64,000 bases of DNA. Origin: Tethya wilhelma (taxonomy: Eukaryota; Porifera; Demospongiae; Tethyida; Tethyidae). The stretch covers positions 6,706,166 through 6,770,165 of the forward strand of contig CAXIPT010000001.1 of the NCBI GenBank assembly GCA_964030475.1. The letters run 5' to 3'. Below are positions 22,869 through 34,600 of the stretch, in pieces. The notes beneath the pieces are model-generated. The model had not been told where the DNA came from and made no database searches. It saw only the letters and a list, made by a program, of their open reading frames with translations. Within the stretch, counting starts at the first letter, position 1. Every line of letters starts with the position of its first letter. Both the position numbers and the translations under genes were made by a program.

Positions 22869-23841
22869 CTAGTATTGAAGTCCTTTTGTCAGTTCCAAAC
22901 ATCTTTGTTTGTCAATCTGTTCTAATTCTCGGATTTTCTATATATGAATAAAAGGAAAAGATGAACATGACCTCAATGACTTCACTAGCGATCTGTAAAC
23001 CATGTACAAACTTTGAGCCTAAAGCACAATAGAGGGATACGAACCTGTGATATTTCTGTCATGATTTTACTCTTGTATTCCTTCCCCCTTCCGAGAGCTT
23101 CCATTTCTTCTAGAAACTCTCGTCTCTCTTCTATTTCTCTCATCACTTCGTCAAATCTATCCACATCTTCAGTGATATCTTGCTGCTGGTGCAGTGGCTG
23201 AACTCTACTCCTGCTCTGTGTCTCAGGGTTAATATCACTACCATATGCCATCACATTTTGTAACTTCTGTTTCTCCTTGGCTGAGTCATATCCTGCATGA
23301 GTTGAATGTGAATGTTGTCATAAACATACATGCAGTCACTCAGAGTGTGTGTTCTTACTGGCAGGTGCAGGTCGGTAGTCTACATCTTTGTCTGTCAACT
23401 GTTCAATGGTGTCTTTTGATCTCAGTCCTTGTCTGGTTGACGTTGGCTTCTTGGGTGTGGATTTCTTGTTGGGCTGTACTCTCTTAGAGGCACTTGAAGT
23501 CGGGTTGCATTTCAGAGGGAGGGGTTGCCCTCCTGTAACAAGTTTTGAATATGATAATAGACTATCAGTGCATGACATTCATGCATGCAAATACCTTGTA
23601 GAGATTTGCTTAGCTGTCGCTGTTGAAAATTGGTAAGTTTGGACTCTTGCATCATGACTAAACATCAAAAATAACATAAAATTAACATTGAGGAGTTATG
23701 TATACAGAATCTGATGTATAAAAATATCTATGCACCTTTGAGGAGCTCTTGTGTTTCCTTGCTGATGGTTGCTTTCTGGGTTGAGAACATGCCTCCTCCT
23801 TGACCCACTGGCTGTCTCCTTGTCTTTGTACTTGAGGCCAT
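22869..23841 (-). CDS. C22orf23: UPF0193 family protein (C22orf23/EVG1 homologue)
   Basis: Five minus-strand exons (23841-23736, 23657-23595, 23532-23359, 23292-23045, 22937-22869) join in phase to 219 residues. Family hallmarks are visible in order: a basic N terminus, LLKVMMQESKLTNFQQRQL, a GGQPLPLKCNPTSS block, KEKQKLQN.MA, then EIEERREFLEEMEALGRGKEY and the C-terminal IRELEQIDKQR helix. The length fits the family (about 220 residues). The function is not established; expression in vertebrates is linked to ciliated tissue. Its start lies 60 bp from the left end of the two-gene transposon, so the transposon has replaced or displaced its promoter region. Confidence 0.88.
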
Positions 23842-23900
23842 AGTTACGGCACCATAAAGTTTTTATCTCTTTGAGCAGCCTGCAGTTTTTCAGAAATGTC

Positions 23901-24006
23901 TATAGAGGGCGTGCAATTACGTCATTTGCATCCTGACAACGGTTGCTATCCGCCATCTTGAGAGGCAAAACGCAACGTTCACCGCCCACGCGAACGTACT
24001 TGAATG
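23901..24006 (+). repeat. Left terminal inverted repeat of the transposon
   Basis: Aligns to the reverse complement of 28291-28396 along its length, with the best blocks at TATAGAGGGCGTGCA, CCGCCATCTTGAGAGGCAAA and GCCCACGC...CGTACTT.GAATGC. The block with the GGCAAA sequence is the most conserved. Confidence 0.8.
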
Positions 24007-24052
24007 CGGCGAGGCAGCTGAGCTAAGTTGAACACCCACGCATTTAGCCATT

Positions 24053-26144
24053 ATGCAACGAGTATCAGAGTACCACGCTAGTTTGTCAGATCATTATTAT
24101 CATGCTCTGGACCTATTGTATTACAGGGCTGGAAGGGAATGCTAGGGGGTGATAGCTTTGTCAAGGCCGGCTGGGTCCATGGTCTGAGAGCACACAAGTT
24201 CACCCATAATAGTGAGGAACGTTGGCTTGTTATGGGAAAGGTATACGTAATCATAAAGTTCTCTAGTTTCTCTCATAAATAATTATAACAATACTTTAAT
24301 CCATAGGTTAAGCACTCTCAACGGATGTCAGCTACTCCTTTGTTGCCATGGGTGGTGTGTAAAAGTGATGGAGAGATTTTGACGGCACACTGTACATGTA
24401 TGGCAGGGTATGTAAATGGAGCACATTTAGGGCCAGTAATTCAAAATTTTAATTGTAAATTTTTAATTACTTTTATAGGCTTGGGGAGGCATGTTCCCAT
24501 GTTGCTGCTGTGCTATCGTGTCTGATAAGGGCAGCTCAGATGAGATTTAATTTAGGAACGGATTCATGTACATCAAAGAAATGTAGCTGGCTTCCAACTG
24601 CCAAAGATGTAAATGTGTTTGGGTTATGTTGGTGCTCATGCTATACAATATGATTTTTGTATAACAGGTTGAAGCTGGTGACATCCGAGAGATTGAGTTT
24701 ACCGATAAAGTCCCTCCAAGAACATCTCTGAAGCTTGGTCCAGCAAGTGAAGCTCAGATGAATACATTGTACGCTACTATTAACACTTCAGAAGAAAAAC
24801 CCGGGATTCTGAAAATCACCCCTCCATACTCTGACCAGTTCATCCCAAAACTGTACTGTGAATCATTACCACCACCCATTTCACAGTTGTATGATTCTGC
24901 AGCTCTGGAAATGGACTATTTGGCTCTCATCACAAAATGTGAAGAAGTGGGTCGTACGTTGAAGGTATCACCATCATTATCATGTATACAATATTATGTT
25001 TAGCTATATGATCTATGATTGCAGGTAACCTTAACACAAGTAGATTCACTGGAAAAGTTGACCAGAGGCCAAGCTCAGAACAAACTGTGGTTTAGGCACA
25101 GGGAAGGAAGGATAACAGCATCTAATTTTAAAGCAGCAGCTAGGACCAGCCAATCCATGCCAGCTGTTAGTTTAATTAAACGGATTTGTTATCCAGAAGC
25201 ATTCAAGTTTACTTCAGAAAGTACAAGGTATCATTAATTTATATACAGGCAATGCAATGCCATGTGACACGTGTACTGACTGCATTGTGTCTTAGTGTTA
25301 CCTAATAATATTATTTAATTTTCACAGATGGGGTTGTACTCATGAAAAGGATGCACTTCATGAGTACACCAAAATGCAACACGATAAACATCACGACTTT
25401 AGTGTTGAAGATGCTGGTCTCTTCGTTTCCCAAGAAAGGCCCTACATTGGAGCATCACCTGATGCTCTTGTCACTTGTAAATGTTGTGGAAAGGGTACTG
25501 TGGAGATCAAATGTCCTTATTGTTTTAAGGATGGTCTCCCAGAGGATGATAACCCCCCCAACTTCTACATGACTAAGGATAGTTCAGGTATATGAATAAA
25601 ATATAGTTTGTGATCTATACATATATACAGGCATGCAAGCTTACATGTAATGTGTATAGGATCCTGGATACTCTCAAGGGACCATTCTTACTACTATCAA
25701 GTACAGGCTCAGCTTAATGTATGCAATGTTGAATACGGTGATTTCGTGGTTTGGAGTGAAAGTGGCATTGCTATTGAGAGGATAAAAAGAGACAGGGAGT
25801 TTTATGAAAATGCCGCTGACAGTGTCGAGCACTTTTTTATTTATGGTGCTCTTCCAGAAATCGTAGGCAAGTGGTACACTCGAAAAGGTGTGGCAAACAA
25901 GGATGGCATTGTTGAAGCTCCTGGTCCAATCACTCAGCAGGAAGACACTGAGCAAGAAGATCCAACAAAACATTGGTGCTATTGTGGAGAGCCTAGCTAT
26001 GGAAATATGATCCTATGTGAGCACAAGGACTGTACTATACAGTGGTTTCACTTTGATTGTTTAAGAATACGACGTCCCCCCAAGAGCAAGTGGTACTGTC
26101 CATCTTGTCGTAAACTACCTAAGTCGAAAAAGATCAAGAAATAG
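24053..26144 (+). CDS. Transposon partner protein: SWIM zinc finger, YqaJ-type nuclease, ING-type PHD finger
   Basis: Eight exons (24053-24061, 24127-24240, 24307-24407, 24479-24608, 24668-24964, 25025-25227, 25328-25587, 25660-26144) give 532 residues. The three-codon first exon is the least certain. A SWIM finger (CTCMAGLGEACSHVAA, about 69-90) is followed by a YqaJ/lambda-exonuclease-like domain (ITASNF at about 250, GASPDAL at about 330, VEIKCP at about 345, QVQAQL at about 384); the D...ExK metal-binding residues are present. A PHD finger (about 476-520) has the ING-type pattern WCYCG...MI.C....C..QWFHF.CL...P..KWYCP.C, a fold that in ING proteins reads H3K4me3. A basic tail (KSKKIKK) may be a nuclear signal. 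It probably trims or recombines DNA for the element and may guide it to active chromatin; that is inference. Confidence 0.85.
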
Positions 26145-26158
26145 TCTGACTTGTATCC

Positions 26159-26159
26159 T

Positions 26160-26219
<60 letters not shown>

Positions 26220-26267
26220 NNNNNNNNNNNNNNNNNNNNNNNNNNNNNNNNNNNNNNNNNNNNNNNN

Positions 26268-26299
<32 letters not shown>
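26159..26299. repeat. (CT)n and (TG)n microsatellites around a 48-N assembly gap
   Basis: A pure CT run (26163-26219), 48 Ns (26220-26267) and a TG run (about 26268-26299) lie between the convergent 3' ends of the two transposon genes. True length is unknown. ORFs that read through the Ns are meaningless. Confidence 0.95.
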
Positions 26300-26302
<3 letters not shown>

Positions 26303-26378
26303 GCAACAAGCACATGATATGATTGTAACATTGATGTGATAATATTGTAACAGTAAACAGAATTGTCTGACATAATAA

Positions 26379-28232
26379 TTAATCTTGTGGAACGACAGAT
26401 GGGCAAAGATTCACCATACAACAACATACCCTCAGTAGTTTGTCCACAATTGCATTGCCTGCATCGTCTTTATGTCCAACAAAACTGATAGGTAAAACAT
26501 TTTGTAAAATGGTGTATTTCTGTTTTAAAACACCGATTACACGCTCAACATGTATACGTACTATAGATAGTTCTCTGCTCCAGTCAACTTGAACCTTCTC
26601 TAGTTGTTTTTTGCCTTTAGTGAAAGGGGGGATTTTAACCTCAGCATATGCCATACGAGCATACTCATCACATGTAAAACCCCTATCGGCAATTACAACA
26701 TCCCCAGGAAGCAAGAAGTCGATTAAGTTTGAACGTTCTACAATCATTTTATCTGAAATTCGGCCTCCAGCAGCACGAGAAATGTATGATATAGTACCCT
26801 GTGGTGTTATCCCTATCAAAAACTTCATAGTTGTATGGTGCTTGTAGTTGCTCCAAACCTGAGCACGTGCTAGAAGATTAGACGGCTGTTCGATAAATAC
26901 TTCACTACAATCTATAATTATACAGCATTTCTTGAAAAATCGCCTAAAACTAGCTGGAAGTGTTTTACGGAGAGTTTCTCGATCAGGCCACTTAATCAAG
27001 AATGATAACTTGGCATCCATTATATCTAAAACATTGTGAAAAGTGCGTGATATAGTTGTCCGATGCACGTCAAATTGATGAGCAATGTATTCGTCAGACA
27101 GATTGAGACGAATTTTCATAAAGAAGATAACTATTTTTTGAAAGATAGATAATTTACCGTTGTAGGAAGGAGAAAAGCATGGGGTTATCAAAGTCATCAC
27201 AGCCCCAAACACAATCCAGTTAGGCAAACCTGTGTACATCTTCACTGTTTCGTCATGTTTTTCAAAGACCTCAGGAGTTGGGACATTGCAACGCATTTTC
27301 AATGCTTGTACTTCTTGCCTTAGAGCAGCATTGTCACTTTCCAGACGCTTGATGTACGCACTGTCTAGATCTGTTTGAGTGGATGTAGCTACAGATTCAT
27401 CCATGATGGTATCATCGTAATCATGCACTCGATCAGATAAATCCCGGTCAATCACACACAAACCTTCTTCATCAGAATCTACCACCACTTCTTCATTATT
27501 ATGGTTGCCATGCTCACTCACCGACTGTAGAGTTGATCTTCTCTTCTTTCGTTCGAATCTGTCCAGACTTCCAGTATTCACCGAGACTCCATCATGACCC
27601 ATTGCTATGGTTGGAGCCCAGTCAGGGTTGCTCTCATCCATAAGAGATGATGGCTTATTAATAAAGTGGGCTGAACAGACCTGAGCACCAGGTCCAGGAG
27701 TCCAATCTTTCCTGTTGATGTTACTGATCCATGCTTGGCGTCTGCGACTAGATATCTCTTCAACTTTCTTTCCCTGATATTCTATCACCTATAAAGTTAT
27801 GATGCACATCAGTACTGATAAGATTATCACTGTGTCAAAAAGATTAAAAGACTTGTACATCAAGAAAAAAAATGCTTTATTTGCTACTGGATGATGTCTC
27901 AGTATTGACCATGGTGCCTGGGCCAGCATCTTGAACACGGCCACTTTCTAAGTTCATTCCGGGCAGAGGGGCATTCAGTTGTATTAATCATGGCCCAGAA
28001 TAGATATGGAATAGACTCTGGTGTGAGGTCTCAGCTACTGAGCTAGTATAAATTATGATACCATTCACTTAACACTGAGCTCTACTGTTAGTCAAGTAAT
28101 AATTATTATGAGTAGCTACTACTTCAACTATACAACCTGTACTGAGCTTACTTTAGGTATCAAGTGAAAAGATAGATCTCTTCTCTTTCCTTGTCTGTTA
28201 GTACAGCCCACGACACAACAAGAATGAACCAT
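26379..28232 (-). CDS. THAP-domain DDE transposase (Harbinger/IS4-like fold)
   Basis: Two exons: 28232-28152 and 27788-26379, joined in phase (496 residues). The short first exon supplies the start and the first THAP cysteines (MVHSCCVVGC, then FHLIPK), and exon 2 continues with W..NI.RKDW and CSAHF, so the C2CH zinc module is complete. An acidic linker and a short coiled coil (about residues 155-210, RLESDNAALRQEVQALK) follow, then a DDE_4-type catalytic domain with aspartates in IIDCSEVF (about 318) and VIADRGF (about 394) and the glutamate in HVERVIGVLK (about 441). The frame is intact, so the enzyme could be active. It would cut and join the element ends. A 175-bp identical piece occurs at 30595-30769. 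Confidence 0.88.
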
Positions 28233-28290
28233 GCTTCACTCCTGGAGTCCAACTGCATCCACCCAAGCACTAGAACTTGATGCATTCATC

Positions 28291-28396
28291 AGTACGTACG
28301 AATGCGTGGGCGCAGCTGCAGTTTGCAAATTTGCCTCTCAAAATGGCGGTAGGGGCGTGACCGGATATACGTGACGTCACATGCACGCTCTCTATA
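28291..28396 (-). repeat. Right terminal inverted repeat of the transposon
   Basis: Inverted counterpart of 23901-24006; ends TGCACGCTCTCTATA. It lies about 60 bp upstream of the transposase start codon, so transposase transcription probably begins in or near it. Behind it the host sequence continues to the WDR90 start at 28621. Confidence 0.8.
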
Positions 28397-28620
28397 ATAT
28401 GTTTTAGTTTGTTTACCCGCGCGCTCGTTGCTAAGTTACCATTTGTCAAATTTTTGGCGGGAAAATACACCATCGTGTGCACGGTGAGTGTGCCAAATCA
28501 GCAGGATCAGAGAAAGCTTGAAGCAGCTCTCGATCTCACCACATTTTGCTGCTATAATTGCATGAATTCATGTTAGAACTGAGGAGAGAAAATAACTAGC
28601 TTGCTCCAAGTAATACAGTT

Positions 28621-31600
28621 ATGTCTTCAAGTGAGTACATCAAACGTACAGTTACAGTGTGTGTGTAAACATTACTTTCTATTTAATGTGCACCAGTGTG
28701 GCAGCAACCTTATGTGAACTTGTTCAAACACTATGGAGTGGGGCAATGGAAGAAGTGTACTAAAGAAGGCGATGTTACATCTTTTATGGTATGCTGAAGT
28801 TTGTGTATCAAGCTCCATTGTACCTGCATCATAAGGTCACCTTGCATCCTATTTATATTAATCCTGGGTTACCAAGTCCACCTTATAATAGTTATAGCAT
28901 TGTAGTCTAGCCACATGTACTTAAAATAATACTGTGAGCAATTTCTCATATTTTATATGTATGTAGGACCGAGATATCAAAGCCACTGTGTACCGCATTA
29001 GTGGAACCATACCTGCCAGTAACTATATCCTCCTACCCAAGACCTCCTCACAGAGCCTCAGTCTAGTTGGTCAATATGTGTACCTCATCTTCAAACCACT
29101 GTCTTCCAAGTTCTTTGTCATTCACATGGAGGCTGTAACGTCAACAGGAATGGTGATAAGGATATCCCTCTCAAACCTCTTCAAGGAGTTCAAATCGACA
29201 TCCACCTGGCTCCAGTTTCCTTTCCTGGATGGAACAACTCCCTCTGAGGGGAGTACTCAACAGCAGCCTGTTGATTCACCTCGATGGACTCTCCTTGTCG
29301 TCGATTTAAAGACCATCCTCTCTAAGTATGTCCACTCAACGTATGCCTATTTGAAGAACCTTAAGCTCTGTGCTAACTTGATGGTGAAGAACACATTCAC
29401 TAGTGATCATTGCTATTCTCCACTAGTAGACAGTCGTGGATCATCTGAGAAGAAGCACCATGGTTATGCCGAGCCATTACCTCGGGAACTAGCACTACCT
29501 CTGCCAAAGGGAAGCCCCTTTGTTGATGTATATAATTATGTTCAATTTCCATTCAACCCTGATGAGAGTGCCGTGCCCCAGAGTTTACCAGCACATGTTC
29601 CTCTAAGAGGAAGACAGAACAATGCAGTGAGTGTTTCAGCAGAGAGCAGCAGACCTAAGATACAGAGTGGGGATCGACACAGTACGAAGAATACCAGAGA
29701 GAAACATTACAAAACTGGCACAGAAGGTTCTAGTGCATCTCAGGCTTTGGTGAGTGTAAAACTTCACTTGTATCTATGTATCCATTTTTTAAACTTGATA
29801 CCAACTGTTACATTTGTAGTTGAAGCATCTGTCCTCAAGAACATCTTCCAAGAACATTGCCACTGAACAGTGTGGCAGTGGACATGCTTCCATGATGGTG
29901 TCTGAAGGGGATAGAGGGGAGGAGGTTCATGTGTATGCTGAGCAAGGAGCAGAAGTTGCTATTCACCAAACAGAGAGAATAAAGCACAATGCTGCTAAGG
30001 AGAGGACCATAGTTTTGAGGAGCTCTAAACCAAAAAAGCAAGAATTCAGGGTATGTTTTGAAGTACTTTACATGTGTATAGTTGTGATCTATCTTTCGGT
30101 TATGTTATTGTACAGAGCCTTCAACCTGATCCAATTCTGAAGCTGAGTAAAGTAATAGGGTTTGGAGGACACACCACCAACCAGGTTTGTTGTTGTCAAA
30201 CTTAGTAACTACAGTGGATTAAACTGTTTCACATGCCTTATTGCAGCTGCTGTTTAGTGGTGATGGGTGTAGCGTGATATATCCTTGCCACTCACTAGTG
30301 GTTGACATGGAGATTGCAACAAGGAAGCAAAGGTTCTTCATTGGCCATACAGACAAGGTAATTTCTTTGTATGGCAAGTGTTGAGAAAAAATTATTATAT
30401 TTTGCACCTAAGGTTTCTTGTCTGAGTATGAATGAAGAGGGTACTCTTTTGGCGTCTGGACAGACTGGTCCTGTTGCAGTGGTCAGAGTGTGGAGATATG
30501 AGAGCCAACAATGTCTGGCCCTCTTCAAGACTCACAGCAGTGGACTCCATTTCTTGAGGTGAGGGATAAGTAGAATAGGGAGTGTGTGTGTGTGCGGGAT
30601 TTATCTGATCGAGTGCATGATTACGATGATACCATCATGGATGAATCTGTAGCTACATCCACTCAAACAGATCTAGACAGTGCGTACATCAAGCGTCTGG
30701 AAAGTGACAATGCTGCTCTAAGGCAAGAAGTACAAGCATTGAAAATGCGTTGCAATGTCCCAACTCCTGNACTACCATGAATGTAGTCATGCAAGTGAAT
30801 GTGTTCCTCTGTAGCTTCTCTCACTCTGGTGGTGTGCTGTGTGGTGTTGGTAAGGACAGTCATGGAAAGAGTCTGGTGGTAATGTGGAACACCAGTCGTG
30901 TTGGAAGCAGTGGTGAGGTCAAAGTTCTCTCAAAGGCACACACAGAGGCCAGCATTGAGAAGATGAGGATTGCCAAGTTTGATGATAGCAGGTACACATA
31001 CATGTATGTCTTAACACTCCCCATCTGAATAATGAGACTAGCATTTTGTATAAATTGTTTACATAGTGCTCATGTATTGCCCAAGTTGGCTAAGTATGTA
31101 TCTACAGTACGTATTTCAAAAAAAAAATTCATAGTTTTGTGTGCAAATTTTTTTGTAGTAGCCACAGACTGTAAAAAAGTTTAACCCCAAAAGTTATTGT
31201 ACATCTATTTACATTCTAGAATGGTATCTTGTGGATGGGACAATGTCCGTTTCTGGCGAGTTAGAAATGGATCTCTTCGCTCGTGTCCTGTTAATTTGGA
31301 AGAGCATCATCAGTTGCACTTCACAGATGTGATGTTCCAGCCTGGTTTCCACAATGATAGTGACCTCACTGACAGAAATGTGTAAGAGAACAAAAGCAAT
31401 AGTTGTGACCTGTTCCTGCCTTTATGATAACAATTACATCTGTAGTATGTTTTGAACAGTAGATGAAAACATCAATGTGGTTTTGAAACCACTTCACAAG
31501 CTTGTAGTGATCTTTTTTGTCTCCCCATGTGATGTAGGTATGTGTGTACAAAGAATGGCTATCTATTTGAGATCCACTACAAGAGGATTGTGGTTCAGAG

Positions 31601-34600
31601 GGTGTGGCACTTGTTGCCCAGTGAGAGTGGGGGTGTGGCCATTCATACGCTGGATGTTCACGAGGCATTCTGTGTGACGGGATCTGAGGACGGAGTGCTC
31701 AGGGTGTGGCCTTTAGACTTCTCAGGAGTCTTCATGGAAGCAGGTATGAGGTACTGTATAGTGGGAAAGATTTTGTATGGTTTATATTTTGCGGATTTAA
31801 CAGATCATGATCTACCCAAAAAGTTATTTATTATATGCACAACTTTTGACTATACAGTACTTGCGCATGACTAATTTCTAGCATTAATAATTTTAAAGTG
31901 TTGTCACAATAGAAAAACAAACAAGAGTGTGAAATGTGAATTTGATGTGTACTTGTGCTAACATTGTGTGCTGCATGTGGTTTCAAAGTCAGTACTTGAT
32001 AGACAAAAGTAACGATGAAGCAGTTCTCTTGTTGCCTTCTTCAATGCCCCCTGCAATCATAATAGAGCCATTCTGTAGTTGAATGGTGGCACTGCTGCTG
32101 GCTCGAGGTGACGGCAGGTCACCCACCTTCCTCCACACATTAGTCTCAAACGAGTACAAAAGGATATCAGATTTAGGAATGAGATCATTTTGATCCCATC
32201 CCCCGATTGCAAGCATCAACCCCCCACAGTTGGCAGGAACTGACTTGTACTGGGTAATTCTACATTCTTCCTCTGAGTTTAACTCCCACAAGCTTCTTTC
32301 TCTTTGTGCAACGTCTTGAGTCAGTACCAAGTTGGGAATGCTCACTGAAATGACTGCTTTGGATGGGACGTCAGGAGAGAGTGAAAAGTAGCCACCCATG
32401 AGGAAGCAACACTCTCCAATCACAACAGGCTTCGCCAGAGCACATCGATGAGGAAGAGGGGATGCTACATGCCACGCTCTGTCTTTGAATACCTCAACAC
32501 TGTCGGTAAGACTCCCACCTTGAATCACCCCTCCGCAGATGGCAAGGATTGAGCTGTATGAAACCACCGCCGGGAAAAATCGTTTCGTTGGAAACGGTGG
32601 AATGGTATCACGGTCCCATGTGCTGGTGTCATTGTTAAGCTCGTATACGCTATTACTCAGTGTGTTCATCACTGTGATGCCTCCCAGTGTGATGAGCTTG
32701 CCAAGGTAGTGAGCCAACCCAAAACGTCTGGTAGGACACGATGGAAGAGTACTCCATTTGTCCTCCAATTGATTGTATTTGAAGACTTCACTTTGGACCT
32801 CATTGGCTGACTTTTTGTCTATGAGACCTCCACCAACGTAGACTGTGTCATTGACCACAGCACACTGAGGGTCACTCATGGCCACAGGAAGGTTGCCACA
32901 TGACTTGACCTCAAACTTCAAGGGTAACTTCATAGATGTATCCTATACAATAAAGACAGAACACTATTATGATACTACATATGTACATGAAGACTATAGC
33001 CTCTGTTCCCAGGCCTTGTTCCCTGGGTTTTAATTTTGTGTACGAACCTTAGAGGCAAAGTAGTCTTGTATTCTCTTTTGTTGCTTCCTCAGCTGAAGTA
33101 TGATATCATCTTTGATGTGAATTTGCGATTGTAAGTTGGATATTGTGAATGTTTTAAGGCCTTCGATTTCTTTATCCCTCAATTCAGTTGTTTTGTTCTT
33201 AGTTTCAATTTCTCTCTGTAGTTCAATTTGATATTCTGATGTTTGTTGCATTTCTTTCTGTAACAATTGTAATTTTTCTTCACACAATTCTAACTCTCTT
33301 GTTGAGCACTTTAACCTCTCCTGCATGGCATCCCGTTGTTTTTCTATAGCATTCACTTGATCTAGGGCTTCATTACAAGCAGTCTGAATTGCCACAATTT
33401 CTTTGTCTTTGGCTTGCAACTCTTTTATTTTTGCTTCCAGTTCCTTTTTACTTGATTCGTTTGTTTGTTGTAAAATGCTTACCATCTCCTCTGAATGTAA
33501 CAACTGCTTTTTCTTAGTTTCTAACAATTCAGCTTTGACTATGAGCTTTTTTGTCTGGCCTTCCAATGATTCTTTCAAAACACCCAGCTCTTTGGTTCTA
33601 GCTAGAAGTTCTTCCTCGGTAGTGTGTAATTTGTTCTTTAAAAGAAAGTTTTCACTAGTTGCTTGATGGATATCAGAGCTATGTAAGCAATCCCTGAGGC
33701 TTTTCAATTCTTCAGCTTTCTCCAACTTTGTCTGCAGTTCAAGATTCTCAGACATTAGTGATTCACTTCTTTTTCGAAGTTGGGTTTGTTCTTTCGGCCC
33801 ACCCTCATAAACACTCCTTGCTTGGGTGAGCGTATTTTGCTCCACACCCTCTGGTGCTTCATTAGTAGGTGTTCCAATTGAGTGAGTGTCGTTTGGTTGA
33901 GCAGTCACTTGAGAACGCAGCTCCTGGTTTTCTCGAAACATTGTAAGTAAATTTTGAAAGTGGGGAGGAAATCTTGATGCCTCCTCTTCTATGAGCTGTA
34001 GAATGTCCTTGGCATTGGGGCGGTCATTGTCACTGAGGCATTGGGTGACCAATGAATACATTACTGGATGGTTAGACTGGATAATCTCGAGATACTTTTC
34101 ACGTCTTTCAACCTCAGTCAATACAACATGCTTACCGGAGGTGGCATCTCGTCGGACTTGATTGGCAGGGATGGGCCATTCCCCGGCAAAGACATGAATC
34201 GTCAGAACTCCAAAAGAGAAGCAGTCTATTTCTGTGCTATACTCTGGATTGTGTTCCAGTGCCTCAGGGGGCATGTATGCAAGTGTTCCCGGACATGTGG
34301 TCATTTGGTGTTTCTTTGCTGGTGTGAGACCGAGTATTTTGGCCATTCCAAGGTCTGAGAGTTTAGCAGTCATGTTGGCAGTCAGGAGTACATTGTTGGC
34401 ACTCATATCGCGGTGGATAATAGCTGGAGTACTGCCATGGAGGTAGCAGAGAGCTGTAGCAACATCTTTCAAGACACTGTAGCACATTTCATCAGAAAGT
34501 GGGTTGTGTTCGTCCAGGCACTTATTGAGCGTGGTGTGCAGGTACTCCATCACCAAGACCGGAGCACCAGAGGCACTATCAAAATGTACTCCTAGGAATT

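Larger units (their letters stand above)
23901..28396. mobile_element. Two-gene DNA transposon: THAP-DDE transposase plus SWIM/YqaJ/PHD protein
   Basis: About 4.5 kb bounded by imperfect inverted repeats of about 105 bp. Both ends read inward as TATAGAG(G/A)GCGTGCA, and share CCGCCAT(C/T)TTGAGAGGCAAA and GCCCACGC further in. Inside are two convergent multi-exon genes, both open throughout: the SWIM/YqaJ/PHD gene (24053-26144, plus) and the transposase (28232-26379, minus). TATA flanks each end if the element starts at GAG, giving a candidate TATA (or TA) target duplication. From memory, the combination of a THAP-DDE transposase and a YqaJ protein recalls the ISL2EU/PIF-Harbinger-related elements of Repbase; I could not verify this. 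It sits between the divergent starts of C22orf23 and WDR90. Confidence 0.85.

Noticed and set aside
26134..26427. ORF reading through the 48-N gap
   Set aside because: It is a translation of microsatellites and undefined bases.
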